Shown in pieces: positions 25,350-32,671 of a stretch of 64,000 bases of DNA; within the stretch, counting starts at the first letter, position 1; each line of letters begins with the position of its first letter. Origin of the DNA: Fen-183 sp036504335 (GTDB taxonomy: Bacteria; Acidobacteriota; Thermoanaerobaculia; UBA5066); contig DASXVJ010000031.1 in the NCBI GenBank assembly GCA_036504335.1, forward strand, positions 1-64,000. The letters are read 5' to 3'. The position numbers and the translations under genes were made by a program. Below the pieces are notes generated by a model, which saw only the letters and a list, made by a program, of their open reading frames with translations, was not told the DNA's origin and searched no databases.

Positions 25350-25810
25350 GATCCGCCCCCGCGCCCGCCGAACGGCCGGACGACCTCCGGCCCCTCCTCC
25401 ACGGCGACGCGCCGGTAGAACGCCGTGCAGGCGCGCGACGCCTCCGCACACGCGTCGTCCAGGGACTGAAGAGAAGAGAGAGATTCTTCGAGTGTAAGAA
25501 GCATGGGTCGCGCCGCCGCGATGCGATCGACGGCTCGGCCGACCGTGGCCAGGTCGGGGTCGTCCGCGTCGAACATGTGCCCCTCTTCTTTCTTCCACTC
25601 GAAGAAATTCTTCACGACGTCCCGCTGCGCGTCGCCACCGCTCGCGGGGGGCAGGAGGTCGGCCGCGAGGCGGGCGCGCAGCGCCGCGGGATCCGTTTCG
25701 TGCTCCTCCGGCGCGCTCCACCGGAGCGCCTTCCCCACGTCGTGCTTCAAGCGAAAGGCTGCGGTCTTGCGCCGCAGCCTCCGGTCTTCGACTTCGTGCG
25801 ATTTCGTCAT
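25346..25810 (-). CDS. Hypothetical protein, 154 aa
   Basis: I recognise no family. The protein is soluble, charged and mostly helical. It lies between the secreted protein gene (9-base gap) and the NtrC-like regulator (4-base overlap), so it is translationally embedded in the signalling operon and probably part of the pathway. A repeat pair (25466-25615) covers about a third of the gene and encodes KNFFEWKKEEG and LTLEESLSSLQSL, so much of the sequence may derive from the repeat. Confidence 0.6.
   Translation of the reverse strand: MTKSHEVEDRRLRRKTAAFRLKHDVGKALRWSAPEEHETDPAALRARLAADLLPPASGGDAQRDVVKNFFEWKKEEGHMFDADDPDLATVGRAVDRIAAARPMLLTLEESLSSLQSLDDACAEASRACTAFYRRVAVEEGPEVVRPFGGRGGGS
25466..25615. 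repeat. Inverted repeat pair 5, inside the 154-aa gene
   Basis: Arm A (25466-25502) contains GAGAGATTCTTCGAGTGTAA. Arm B (25580-25615) contains CCACTCGAAGAAATTCTTCA. They are 77 bases apart. Confidence 0.65.
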
Positions 25811-25819
25811 CGTCCGGGA

Positions 25820-27352
25820 TTATCCGCTCAGCCGATCGCCCGTCTGCGCGAGGCGCGGCCAGTCCACGACGCCCGGCGCCGAGAACGGCCGGTCCACGAA
25901 AACGGGCCGCCTGCCGCCCTCCACGTCGCAGAGGACGTGGCGCTTCGGAATGCGCGTTCCGTCCGCCGTGAATCCCTCGCACACGACGAGGAGGAGCCGG
26001 CCGTCCGGCGAGAAGCCGAGCGACGTCGTGTAGCGGTCCGCGTTCCCGGCCTCCGGCGCGCCCGCCCCGCCCGACGCGAGGATCTCGGGCTCGGCGGCCG
26101 CGGCGGGGTCGAACACGCGCGCGCGAGCCAGGTCGAGGAGGCGCGTCCGGCGTCGGCCGGAAACCGGGGCCTCGTCCCACACGAGCCTTCGGCCCGAAGA
26201 GTCGAACGCGAGGCTCGCCGGGTCGGCGCCCACGACCGTGAACGGCTGGATCGCGTCCTTCCCGTCCGGCCTCGCGACGACGAGGAGCGTCGCGCCCCCC
26301 TTCGAGACGAACTGCGCGCGCAGGCCGCCTGCCGAGACGACGGGCTTCTCGGAGACGACCCGCTTCGGGAGCGACTTCGTGAGGCGCGCGACGAGACGGT
26401 CGGCCGCGCGGCGGCGCGCGGCGTCGGACGCCGTGGACGAGACCTCGGAGGCGGACTCGATGGCCGCGTCGCGGTAGAGCGGGAAGCCCTCCGCGTCGCC
26501 CGTCCGGATCGCGTTCTCCGCGAGAGACGTCAGAAGCCGCGCACGCTCGAGCTGCAGCGCCGTCCGCCGCGGCGAGGCCGGGAACGACGCCAGGAATTCC
26601 CCGAGGTCCTTCTCGCGCCGCGAGGCCGCTTTCGGGTCGAAGACGCCGCGGCCGTCCGTGATCGAGCCGCAGGCCGTGAGGAGGCGGAGGCGCACCCGTT
26701 CGGCGAGATCCGCCGGAGGCGCGAGCGCCATGGCCCGGCGGTAGGCCTCGCCGTCGTAGCGGAAGGTTGCGCCGTCGCCGGCGGGGACGACGTTCACGCC
26801 CCACAGACCGGCCACGTGGGTCGACGCCGGCGCGCGGCCGTCCTCGGCGCGGCGGGCGCCCTGCGCGAGCAGCTCGCCGGCGTGGCCGAGCAGCTCCCAG
26901 GCGTCCGCGTTGGCCGGCTCGCGCCGCACGGCTTCGCCGAGGTAGGCGGCCGCGAGCACCGGGCGGTCGCGCGAGTCGAGGAGGAGACGCGCGTTCCGGA
27001 CGAGATCCTCGGCCTTCGTCTGGGGATCGTCGAGGACGAAGAACGCCGAGGCGTCGGCCCAGCCCTTGACGGCTACGGACCCGCCCCACCCCGGAGACGT
27101 CACGAGGACCTTGCCGCCCACGCGCTCGAGGAGCGTCGCGGGCGCGCTGGCGGCCACGCGGCCGCCGCGGGCGACGCGGTCGTCCGGGCGCTCCGCGAGG
27201 ACGACGGAGCGCAGGGCCACGAGGCGCGCGCCCTTGAGAGCGGCCGCCTCCACGCCCTCGGCGCGCGCGAGCGCGGCGAGGAGGAGCGGGGACGCGAGCA
27301 GGCCGAGGAACGCGAGGAGCCTGAGGATCGGGGCGACGTAGCGGCGGACCAT
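25820..27352 (-). CDS. Secreted protein of unknown function with SH3-like segment
   Basis: This 510-residue protein has an N-terminal signal/anchor (LAFLGLLASPLLLAALARA), an SH3-like segment (LERVGGKVLVTSPGWGG, GWADASAFFVLDD), TPR-like helices in the middle and a C-terminal beta-rich region with repeated FSPDGRLLLVVCEG-like strands reminiscent of propeller blades. It is the first gene of the five-gene signalling operon and could supply the extracytoplasmic input (inference). Its C-terminal half resembles the protein at 28849-29997. Confidence 0.6.
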   Translation of the reverse strand: MVRRYVAPILRLLAFLGLLASPLLLAALARAEGVEAAALKGARLVALRSVVLAERPDDRVARGGRVAASAPATLLERVGGKVLVTSPGWGGSVAVKGWADASAFFVLDDPQTKAEDLVRNARLLLDSRDRPVLAAAYLGEAVRREPANADAWELLGHAGELLAQGARRAEDGRAPASTHVAGLWGVNVVPAGDGATFRYDGEAYRRAMALAPPADLAERVRLRLLTACGSITDGRGVFDPKAASRREKDLGEFLASFPASPRRTALQLERARLLTSLAENAIRTGDAEGFPLYRDAAIESASEVSSTASDAARRRAADRLVARLTKSLPKRVVSEKPVVSAGGLRAQFVSKGGATLLVVARPDGKDAIQPFTVVGADPASLAFDSSGRRLVWDEAPVSGRRRTRLLDLARARVFDPAAAAEPEILASGGAGAPEAGNADRYTTSLGFSPDGRLLLVVCEGFTADGTRIPKRHVLCDVEGGRRPVFVDRPFSAPGVVDWPRLAQTGDRLSG

Positions 27353-27461
27353 GTGAACCTCCCGGCGCGGGGTCTTTCTCCGCGCCTGCCCTCGCTCTCT
27401 TCACGCCGTGTGCCGTGCCGCCCCAGCGCCACGCATGCGGCCCGGTCGCTCTAGATTATGC

Positions 27462-27672
27462 AATTCAGAGAATTTTTCTTCGAATAGGAATACGGAACGG
27501 CGTCGGCTTGGTGCGCCGGACGCGCTCGTTCGTTGGCACCCTTCGTGGATTCCTCCTCCTCAGCGGCAATCCCGCCGCGAAGGAGACGACATGAGCGACA
27601 TCTTCCAAAGCCCTCCGGACCCACCCGATCCTCCGAACCCCTCTAAGCCTCCCCTCTTTCCTCCCCAGGTCC
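27462..27672. repeat. Weak inverted repeat pair 6 around the band-7 gene start
   Basis: Arm A (27462-27495) contains GAGAATTTTTCTTCGAATAG. Candidate arm B (27637-27672) contains CCTCTAAGCCTCCCCTCTTT and is poor. Arm A lies in the 238-base gap before the band-7 gene. Confidence 0.35.
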
Positions 27673-28817
27673 CCCTGAACTGGCTGAAGCGCGTGCCCGT
27701 GCGCGCCGTCCTTCTCGGCGCAGCTCTCGTCTTCGCCGTCTGGTCGGGCGCGCGCTGGGCCGAGCGCAGCTTCCAGTCCGTCGCTCCCGGCGAGGCGGGC
27801 CTCGTCGTGAGCAAGTTCACGGGTGGGACGAGGATCGTGGCGCCGGGCAGCCATTTCCTCCCGGGCGCGTTCTACGTCCTGACGCGCATGCGCGTCTCGG
27901 ACCAGCTCCTGTCCGGGCCCTCGGCCACGTTCACCGTCCCGACGAAGGACGGGTTCGCGGTCGGTCTCGTCCTCCAGGCGCGCTGGGCGCTCGACCGCAA
28001 CCAGCTCCTCACGCGCTGGGCCGGGCTTCCCGCGAACCCGGGCACCGACGTCGTCGGCCCGGTCCTCGCGTCGGCCTTCCGCAACCTCGCGCCCGAGTAC
28101 GACGCTCCGTCGCTCCTTGCGAGCAAGCGCGAGGAACTCGCGGGCCGCGCCGCGAAGCAGGCCGGCGAGCGCCTCGCCGAGGCCGGGATCCTCCTCAAGG
28201 ACGTCCTCGTGAGCGACCTGAAGCTCCCGGCCGAGTTCGAGCGCGGGCGCCTCGCCCTCCTCGAGCAGTCGCAGCTCGTCGAGCGCACCGAGGCGAATCT
28301 CCGGTTCAAGAAGCAGGAGGTCGAGCAGCAGCGCCTCGAGGCCGAGGCGCGCAAGGCGCGCTCGGACAAGGAGGCCGAGGCCGCGGCAAACCGCCGGCTC
28401 ATCGAGGCCAAGGCCGAGGCCGACGCGATGACGTACATCCTCCCGCTCAAGGAGAAGGCGATCAAACAGCAGGAGCTCGAGGCCGACGCCCAGAAGGCGC
28501 GCCGCCTGCGCGAGGCGGAGTCGGCCGCGCAGACGATGAAGATCCAGACGGAGGCCGAAGCCTCGCGCCGCCGCACGCTCTCCGAGGCGGAGGCGTTCGC
28601 CATCCGCCAGACCTCGCTCGCGCAGTTCGAAAACCTCAAGCGCGAGGTCGAGCTCATCGAGAAGAACCCGACGTGGGTCAACAAGACGCTCGCCGAGAAG
28701 CTCGGCGACAAGGTGCAGGTCATCGTCATGCCGAACCTCACCGCCGACATCCTCGGCAAGGAAGCGGGCAAGCGCGTCGCGAACGGCCAGCCCGCGCTCG
28801 CCGCACGCGGCGAATGA
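27591..28817 (+). CDS. SPFH/band-7 (prohibitin-like) membrane protein
   Basis: A 408-residue protein: Pro-rich cytoplasmic N-terminus (residues 1-35), one membrane helix (about 42-60), the SPFH domain starting at SVAPGEAGLVV and a long Glu/Lys/Ala-rich coiled coil (about 225-350), then a C-terminal tail with VQVIVMPN. SPFH proteins form ring-like membrane scaffolds. ATG 27591 follows an AAGGAGA ribosome-binding site 5 bases upstream. TAGATTAT near 27452 may be the -10 box. It is followed after 31 bases by a secreted protein gene. Confidence 0.85.
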   Translation: MSDIFQSPPDPPDPPNPSKPPLFPPQVPLNWLKRVPVRAVLLGAALVFAVWSGARWAERSFQSVAPGEAGLVVSKFTGGTRIVAPGSHFLPGAFYVLTRMRVSDQLLSGPSATFTVPTKDGFAVGLVLQARWALDRNQLLTRWAGLPANPGTDVVGPVLASAFRNLAPEYDAPSLLASKREELAGRAAKQAGERLAEAGILLKDVLVSDLKLPAEFERGRLALLEQSQLVERTEANLRFKKQEVEQQRLEAEARKARSDKEAEAAANRRLIEAKAEADAMTYILPLKEKAIKQQELEADAQKARRLREAESAAQTMKIQTEAEASRRRTLSEAEAFAIRQTSLAQFENLKREVELIEKNPTWVNKTLAEKLGDKVQVIVMPNLTADILGKEAGKRVANGQPALAARGE

Positions 28818-28986
28818 GAAGAGAAGAGAAGAGAAGAGAGAGATTTCCATGAACGTGAAGAGGGGAACCCTCGCAGGAATCGCCATCGCGGCCATGCTGG
28901 CGGACGTCTCGAGCGCGCAGCAGCCCACACCACCTTCCAAGAAATCCGAATCTTCATCCCCTTCTTCTTCTCTTTCTTCCTCTTCA
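28816..28986. repeat. Inverted repeat pair 7, spanning the start of the 28849 gene
   Basis: Arm A (28816-28864) is a run of GAGAA units ending in AGATTTCCATGAACGTGAAG and contains the start codon of the next gene. Arm B (28926-28986) contains CACCTTCCAAGAAATCCGAA and encodes a Ser-rich stretch. Confidence 0.65.
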
Positions 28987-29997
28987 GCAGACCTCTTCTC
29001 TCCGGGCCCCGAGGGCAGCAGGAACCTCGTCATCGTCGGCCGCTATCTCGCGGCCGACGACACCCGGCTGCCGCTCGCGGCGGCGCTCCTGGCGCGCGGC
29101 GCGGGCCGGCTGCGGGCGGACGGGACGCCCGACCCGGGCGCGGAGGTTCTCCTCGGCGAGACGGCCGAGCGCCTCGCGCCACGGCCGGGCGCGGCGCCCG
29201 AAGGCGTCGGGTTCACCGCGCCCTTCGATCCGAAGCTCGGCAGGAAGGTCCGGGTCTACGACGGCGAGGCCTTCCGCCGGGCGGCCGGCGACATCCCCGC
29301 CGACGCTTCCGGGCCGCTCCGCGACGTCCGCGAGCGCGCTCTGGCCGGCGCCCTGCGGGCGCGCTTTCCGCTGCCCGGCGTCACGCTGATCGCCAAGTGG
29401 GAAGAAGCCGTCGCCTGGCTGACGTTTGCGGAATCGGTCCAGTCCGCGCGCGTCGCCGAAAGCGTGTCGCGCCGCCTCGAGCGCGCCGCCCCCGATCTCG
29501 CCCGTCTCCTGCTCGCGGCCGGAAAGATGGACGACCTGAAGGCCCTCGACCGCAGGCTGACGGACGCGAGCCAGCGGCTCGAAGCGCTCGAGCCCGACCC
29601 CGCGAAGGCCCGGCGACTGCGCGGCGCGGCCCTCGCCGTGCGGCGCCTGGTGGGGAATGGACGGCCGCCGTTTCCTCAGGAGGCGCGGGTCTCGAAGAAG
29701 CCGGGCGCGGCGGTCGTGCGGATCGAGGGCGACATCGGCGCCCTCTCCCTCGTCGTCGTGGAGAACGAAGGCCTGCCGGCCGGGCGCTCGCGGCGCGTCC
29801 TCGCGTCGCCCCTGCTGCCCGTCCCGGGCTCCCTCGCTGTGACGCCGGATCGCCGGGCCGTGACGTGGCTGGAGGCCGAAACGCCGACCCGCCTCGCGCG
29901 CGTCGCATTCGCTCTGGACGGCTCGGGACCGGTCGCGGTCCCGACGCCCGCGGCCTCAGCGAAGGGAAAGAAAGTGAAACGCCGCGATCACCAGTGA
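28849..29997 (+). CDS. Secreted protein of unknown function, paralogue of the 25820-27352 product
   Basis: This 382-residue protein has a signal peptide (IAIAAMLADVSSAQ). A low-complexity Ser stretch (residues ~26-46) encoded by a repeat arm follows. The C-terminal half (LSLVVVENEGLPAGRSRR, LAVTPDRRAVTWLEAETPTR) resembles the same region of the secreted protein at 25820-27352 (TLLVVARPDG, LAFDSSGRRLVWDEAPVSGR). It lies 31 bases after the band-7 gene. The start codon itself sits inside a repeat arm. It overlaps the convergent NUDIX gene by 42 bases. Confidence 0.6.
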   Translation: MNVKRGTLAGIAIAAMLADVSSAQQPTPPSKKSESSSPSSSLSSSSADLFSPGPEGSRNLVIVGRYLAADDTRLPLAAALLARGAGRLRADGTPDPGAEVLLGETAERLAPRPGAAPEGVGFTAPFDPKLGRKVRVYDGEAFRRAAGDIPADASGPLRDVRERALAGALRARFPLPGVTLIAKWEEAVAWLTFAESVQSARVAESVSRRLERAAPDLARLLLAAGKMDDLKALDRRLTDASQRLEALEPDPAKARRLRGAALAVRRLVGNGRPPFPQEARVSKKPGAAVVRIEGDIGALSLVVVENEGLPAGRSRRVLASPLLPVPGSLAVTPDRRAVTWLEAETPTRLARVAFALDGSGPVAVPTPAASAKGKKVKRRDHQ

Positions 29998-30591
29998 GTG
30001 CGTGATGCGGCCCTTCCGGATGAGGTCGGGAATGCGCCGCAGCGGGACGAGCTCGACGGCGAGGTCCTCGCCTTCGTCGGGCATGAGGTCGCCGACGCTG
30101 CGGCAGCCCGTGGCGAGATACGTGAAGCAGCGGTTTCCCTGGATTGCGGGATTCGGGTGGACGACGCCGAGACGCCTCCACGAGCGCGCCGCGTAGCCCG
30201 TCTCCTCGCGCAGCTCGCGGCGGACGGCCGCGGCCGCGGTCTCCCCCGTCTCGACGCTTCCTCCCGGGATCTCGAGCGTCACCGAGCGCGTCCCCGCACG
30301 AAACTGCCGGACGAGAACGACCTCGCGAGAATCCGTGAGCGCGACGACGTTCGCCCAGTCGGAGCACTCGAGGACGAAGAAGTCGTGGGGACGACCGCTG
30401 CGCGGCGAGCGCGTTCGCTCGCCGCGGACGGAAAAGACCTTGAAGTCGCCGAGCGTGCGGCTCTCGAGGAGAGGCCAGACTGAGGGTGACGTCCGAAGAG
30501 CACCGGGGGATTTCTTAGACGGTGAAGAGGGCTGGCTCAACGTCGGCATGCGTCGACGAGCGCCGCCGCGTCCGGTGCCCCTCTTACTCAT
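29956..30591 (-). CDS. NUDIX hydrolase (ADP-ribose pyrophosphatase type)
   Basis: A 211-residue protein with a full Nudix box, GGSVETGETAAAAVRRELRE followed by ETGY, at about residues 117-140, preceded by VVLVRQFRAGTRSVTLEIPG. That context is typical of ADP-ribose or nucleoside-diphosphate-sugar hydrolases. The first ~35 residues are low-complexity, come from a repeat pair (30494-30620) and include SPSKK; the catalytic domain begins near LESRTLGDFKVF. The true start may therefore lie downstream of ATG 30591, which is itself inside a repeat arm. Confidence 0.85.
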   Translation of the reverse strand: MSKRGTGRGGARRRMPTLSQPSSPSKKSPGALRTSPSVWPLLESRTLGDFKVFSVRGERTRSPRSGRPHDFFVLECSDWANVVALTDSREVVLVRQFRAGTRSVTLEIPGGSVETGETAAAAVRRELREETGYAARSWRRLGVVHPNPAIQGNRCFTYLATGCRSVGDLMPDEGEDLAVELVPLRRIPDLIRKGRITHSLVIAAFHFLSLR

Positions 30592-30620
30592 TCAAAGAAA
30601 TCTTCTTCTCGTCTTACTGG
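30494..30620. repeat. Inverted repeat pair 8, at the NUDIX start
   Basis: Arm A (30494-30531) contains GATTTCTTAGACGGTGAAGA. Arm B (30578-30620) contains ACTCATTCAAAGAAATCTTC, includes the NUDIX start codon and reaches the stop codon of the upstream NYN gene. They are 46 bases apart. Confidence 0.75.
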
Positions 30621-31615
30621 TTCCCGAAGCCGGTCACGATGTACGAGCCGCTCTTGGCGTCCCGCTTCAGCGTGATGACCTTGGCCTTCTCGGCGGCCTC
30701 GAGGAGCTCGGAGAACGCGCGGAACCCGTAGTAGCTCTCGTTGAACGACGGGTACTTGCGCTGCATCGTCTGCTTGACCATCGAGCCCCAGAGGACTTCC
30801 TTGTTCTCGCGCTTCAGCGCGAGCATGGAGTCGATGAGGAGCGAGAAAGCCTCGGCGGTCTTCTCGGGCAGGCCCTGCAGGGACGGCGCCTTCGTCTTCT
30901 CGCGGATGAGGTCCTCGTAGTAGAGGAACTCGTCGCAGTTGTCGATCAGGAGCTCGGACGTCGAGCCCTTCACGCCGAAGCCGAGGACCTGCTTGTTGTT
31001 CTCCTTCAGCTTCGAGACGAGCGGCGAGAAGTCCGAGTCGCCCGAGCCGATCACGAACGTCGTAATGTGGGCCTTGTTCGAAGCAAGGTCCATCGCGTCC
31101 ACGACCATCCGGATGTCGGCGGAGTTCTTGCCCGTCATGCGGTGCTGAGGGATGTCGATCAGCTCGAACGCGGCCTCGTGGAACGCGCGCTTGTACTCCA
31201 GGTACCGGTTCCAGTCCGCGTACGCGCGCTTGTAGACGATCTTCCCCTTCTCGAGCAGGCGCGAGATGAGGAGCTTGACGTCGAACTTCGGGTGGCCGGT
31301 CTCGCGGAGGCCGATCAGCAGGTTGTCGATGTCGATGAAAAGGGCGAGGTTCTGTTCTTCGGTATTCATGGCGGAAGAAGGGGGCGGCCCGCCGACTCCC
31401 TCGCCGAAACCCGCGGGCACCCAGCCCGGGGCGAACGGCAGGGCCGCCACGGCCGGCATCGGCGCGGGCGCGGAGGGAATGGGCGAGGGCTCCGCCTCGG
31501 GAAACGGCAGGTCGGTGGCGTCGGCGGCGGGCTTCTTGGCGGTCGTCCGGCCGCGTCCGCCTCGGCGGCGCCGCCGGACGGCGCCCGCCTTCGGGGCGGC
31601 TTCGTGTTCGGTCAC
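30614..31615 (-). CDS. NYN-domain RNA-binding protein with LOTUS domain
   Basis: A 333-residue protein. The N-terminal ~82 residues are Arg/Pro/Ala-rich and disordered (VRRRRRGGRGR). The NYN (PIN-like, LabA/DUF88) domain follows, with LALFIDIDNLLIGL, KNSADIRMVVDAMD and VIGSGDSDFSPLV supplying the acidic nuclease-site residues. The C-terminus is an OST-HTH/LOTUS domain (NESYYGFRAFSELLEAAEKA). It probably cleaves or binds RNA. GTG 31615 was preferred to ATG 31369 because a GACAAT -10 box lies 8 bases upstream, within a divergent inverted repeat. Confidence 0.78.
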   Translation of the reverse strand: MTEHEAAPKAGAVRRRRRGGRGRTTAKKPAADATDLPFPEAEPSPIPSAPAPMPAVAALPFAPGWVPAGFGEGVGGPPPSSAMNTEEQNLALFIDIDNLLIGLRETGHPKFDVKLLISRLLEKGKIVYKRAYADWNRYLEYKRAFHEAAFELIDIPQHRMTGKNSADIRMVVDAMDLASNKAHITTFVIGSGDSDFSPLVSKLKENNKQVLGFGVKGSTSELLIDNCDEFLYYEDLIREKTKAPSLQGLPEKTAEAFSLLIDSMLALKRENKEVLWGSMVKQTMQRKYPSFNESYYGFRAFSELLEAAEKAKVITLKRDAKSGSYIVTGFGNQ

Positions 31616-31623
31616 GGGAAGGC

Positions 31624-31663
31624 ATTGTCGCACGGATCGGAGGCCCGCGCCGGGTGCGACAAT
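31624..31663. promoter_or_regulatory. Divergent promoter with perfect inverted repeat
   Basis: ATTGTCGCAC (31624-31633) and GTGCGACAAT (31654-31663) are perfect 10-base inverted copies. Each supplies a GACAAT -10 box 8 (NYN, minus) or 6 (YgfZ, plus) bases from a GTG start. It could be either twin promoters or an operator. Confidence 0.45.
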
Positions 31664-31669
31664 CGCCCC

Positions 31670-32671
31670 GTGAGCGCCGCTCCCCTCCTCTTCGACCTCG
31701 CGGACCGCGGCACCGTCGTCCTGACCGGCAAGGACCGCGCCACGTTCCTCCACGGTCTCGTCACGAACGACGTGAAGAAGCTCTCGCCCGGGCAGGGCTG
31801 CGCGGCGGCGTTCCTGACCGCGAAGGGCAGGATGCTCGCGGAGTGCGTCGTGCTCTGCGAGGCCGAGCGTCTCGTCCTCGACACGCCGCCCGCGCTGTCG
31901 GCGACGGTGGAGAGCCTCCTCAGGACGTACCTCGTTTTCAACGACGTGACGATCACGAACGAGACGGAGGACACGCACGTCTTCTATCTCACGGAAGAAA
32001 CAGACGGTGATGGCGCGGAAGATTTTCTTAGAAGGGTAATAGGGCCAGGCGCAGCCGCACCCACGCCGCGAGAGGCGCACGCGCACGCGCCGGCTGTATT
32101 CACTTTCAAAGAAATCTCTTCCCCTTCTTCTTCTCTCGTCCTCGTCCGCGAGAACCGCACGGGCATCGCCGGCTGGGACCTCCGCGTCCCCTCTTCACTT
32201 TCAAAAGAAATCTTCTCTTCTCTTCAGTCCTCCGGAGCTCGCCTCTCGACAAACGACGAATTCGAGCGCCGCCGCATCGCGGCCGGCATTCCGCTCTGGG
32301 GCGCGGAGATGACGGAGGCCGTCCTGCCCGACGAAGCCGGGCTGCGCGAGCGCGGCTTCATCGCGGACAACAAGGGCTGCTACGTGGGCCAGGAGATCGT
32401 CGCGCGCATCAAGACGTACGGGCACGTGAACCGCAAGCTCGTCCGGCTGGCCGTCTCGGGCGGTGTCCCGCGGCCCGGAGAAGAGGTTTTCTTCGAAGGT
32501 GAAAAGGCCGGCAGTCTCACGAGCGTGGCGCCGGCATCGGGCGGCGGCGCAGCCGCACTCGCGTACGTGAAGAGAGAGCGCAGCGAGGTCGGCACGGCAT
32601 TGACCATCGCCTCATTCGCTGGAGGGCTCTCCGCATCCGTCGCACCCGTCGCGCCCGTGCCGCTTGCCTGA
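31670..32671 (+). CDS. ygfZ: Folate-binding YgfZ/GcvT-like protein
   Basis: The 333-residue protein has the GcvT fold and the YgfZ signature KGCYVGQEIVAR near residue 235, including the conserved Cys. YgfZ supports iron-sulfur enzyme maintenance using tetrahydrofolate. Four repeat arms lie in the gene. The pair 32017-32138 brackets an Ala/Pro/His-rich stretch absent from typical YgfZ. The arms at 32188-32227 and 32477-32509 encode SLSKEIFSSL and VFFEGEKAG, and the last is in a family-typical position. GTG 31670 is 6 bases after its -10 box. Confidence 0.85.
   Translation: MSAAPLLFDLADRGTVVLTGKDRATFLHGLVTNDVKKLSPGQGCAAAFLTAKGRMLAECVVLCEAERLVLDTPPALSATVESLLRTYLVFNDVTITNETEDTHVFYLTEETDGDGAEDFLRRVIGPGAAAPTPREAHAHAPAVFTFKEISSPSSSLVLVRENRTGIAGWDLRVPSSLSKEIFSSLQSSGARLSTNDEFERRRIAAGIPLWGAEMTEAVLPDEAGLRERGFIADNKGCYVGQEIVARIKTYGHVNRKLVRLAVSGGVPRPGEEVFFEGEKAGSLTSVAPASGGGAAALAYVKRERSEVGTALTIASFAGGLSASVAPVAPVPLA
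32017..32138. repeat. Inverted repeat pair 9, inside ygfZ
   Basis: Arm A (32017-32046) contains GATTTTCTTAGAAGGGTAAT. Arm B (32097-32138) contains TATTCACTTTCAAAGAAATC. The 50 bases between encode an Ala/Pro/His-rich stretch. Confidence 0.75.
32188..32509. repeat. Outward-facing repeat arms, inside ygfZ
   Basis: Arm B-type 32188-32227 (CCCTCTTCACTTTCAAAAGA) precedes arm A-type 32477-32509 (GGTTTTCTTCGAAGGTGAAA). This is the only neighbouring set in the window with outward orientation. Confidence 0.65.

Noticed and set aside
31369..31369. ATG 31369 as start of the NYN-LOTUS gene
   Set aside because: There is no ribosome-binding site or -10 box near it, whereas GTG 31615 has a -10 box 8 bases upstream in a symmetric divergent promoter. 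It remains possible if the Arg/Pro-rich extension is not translated.
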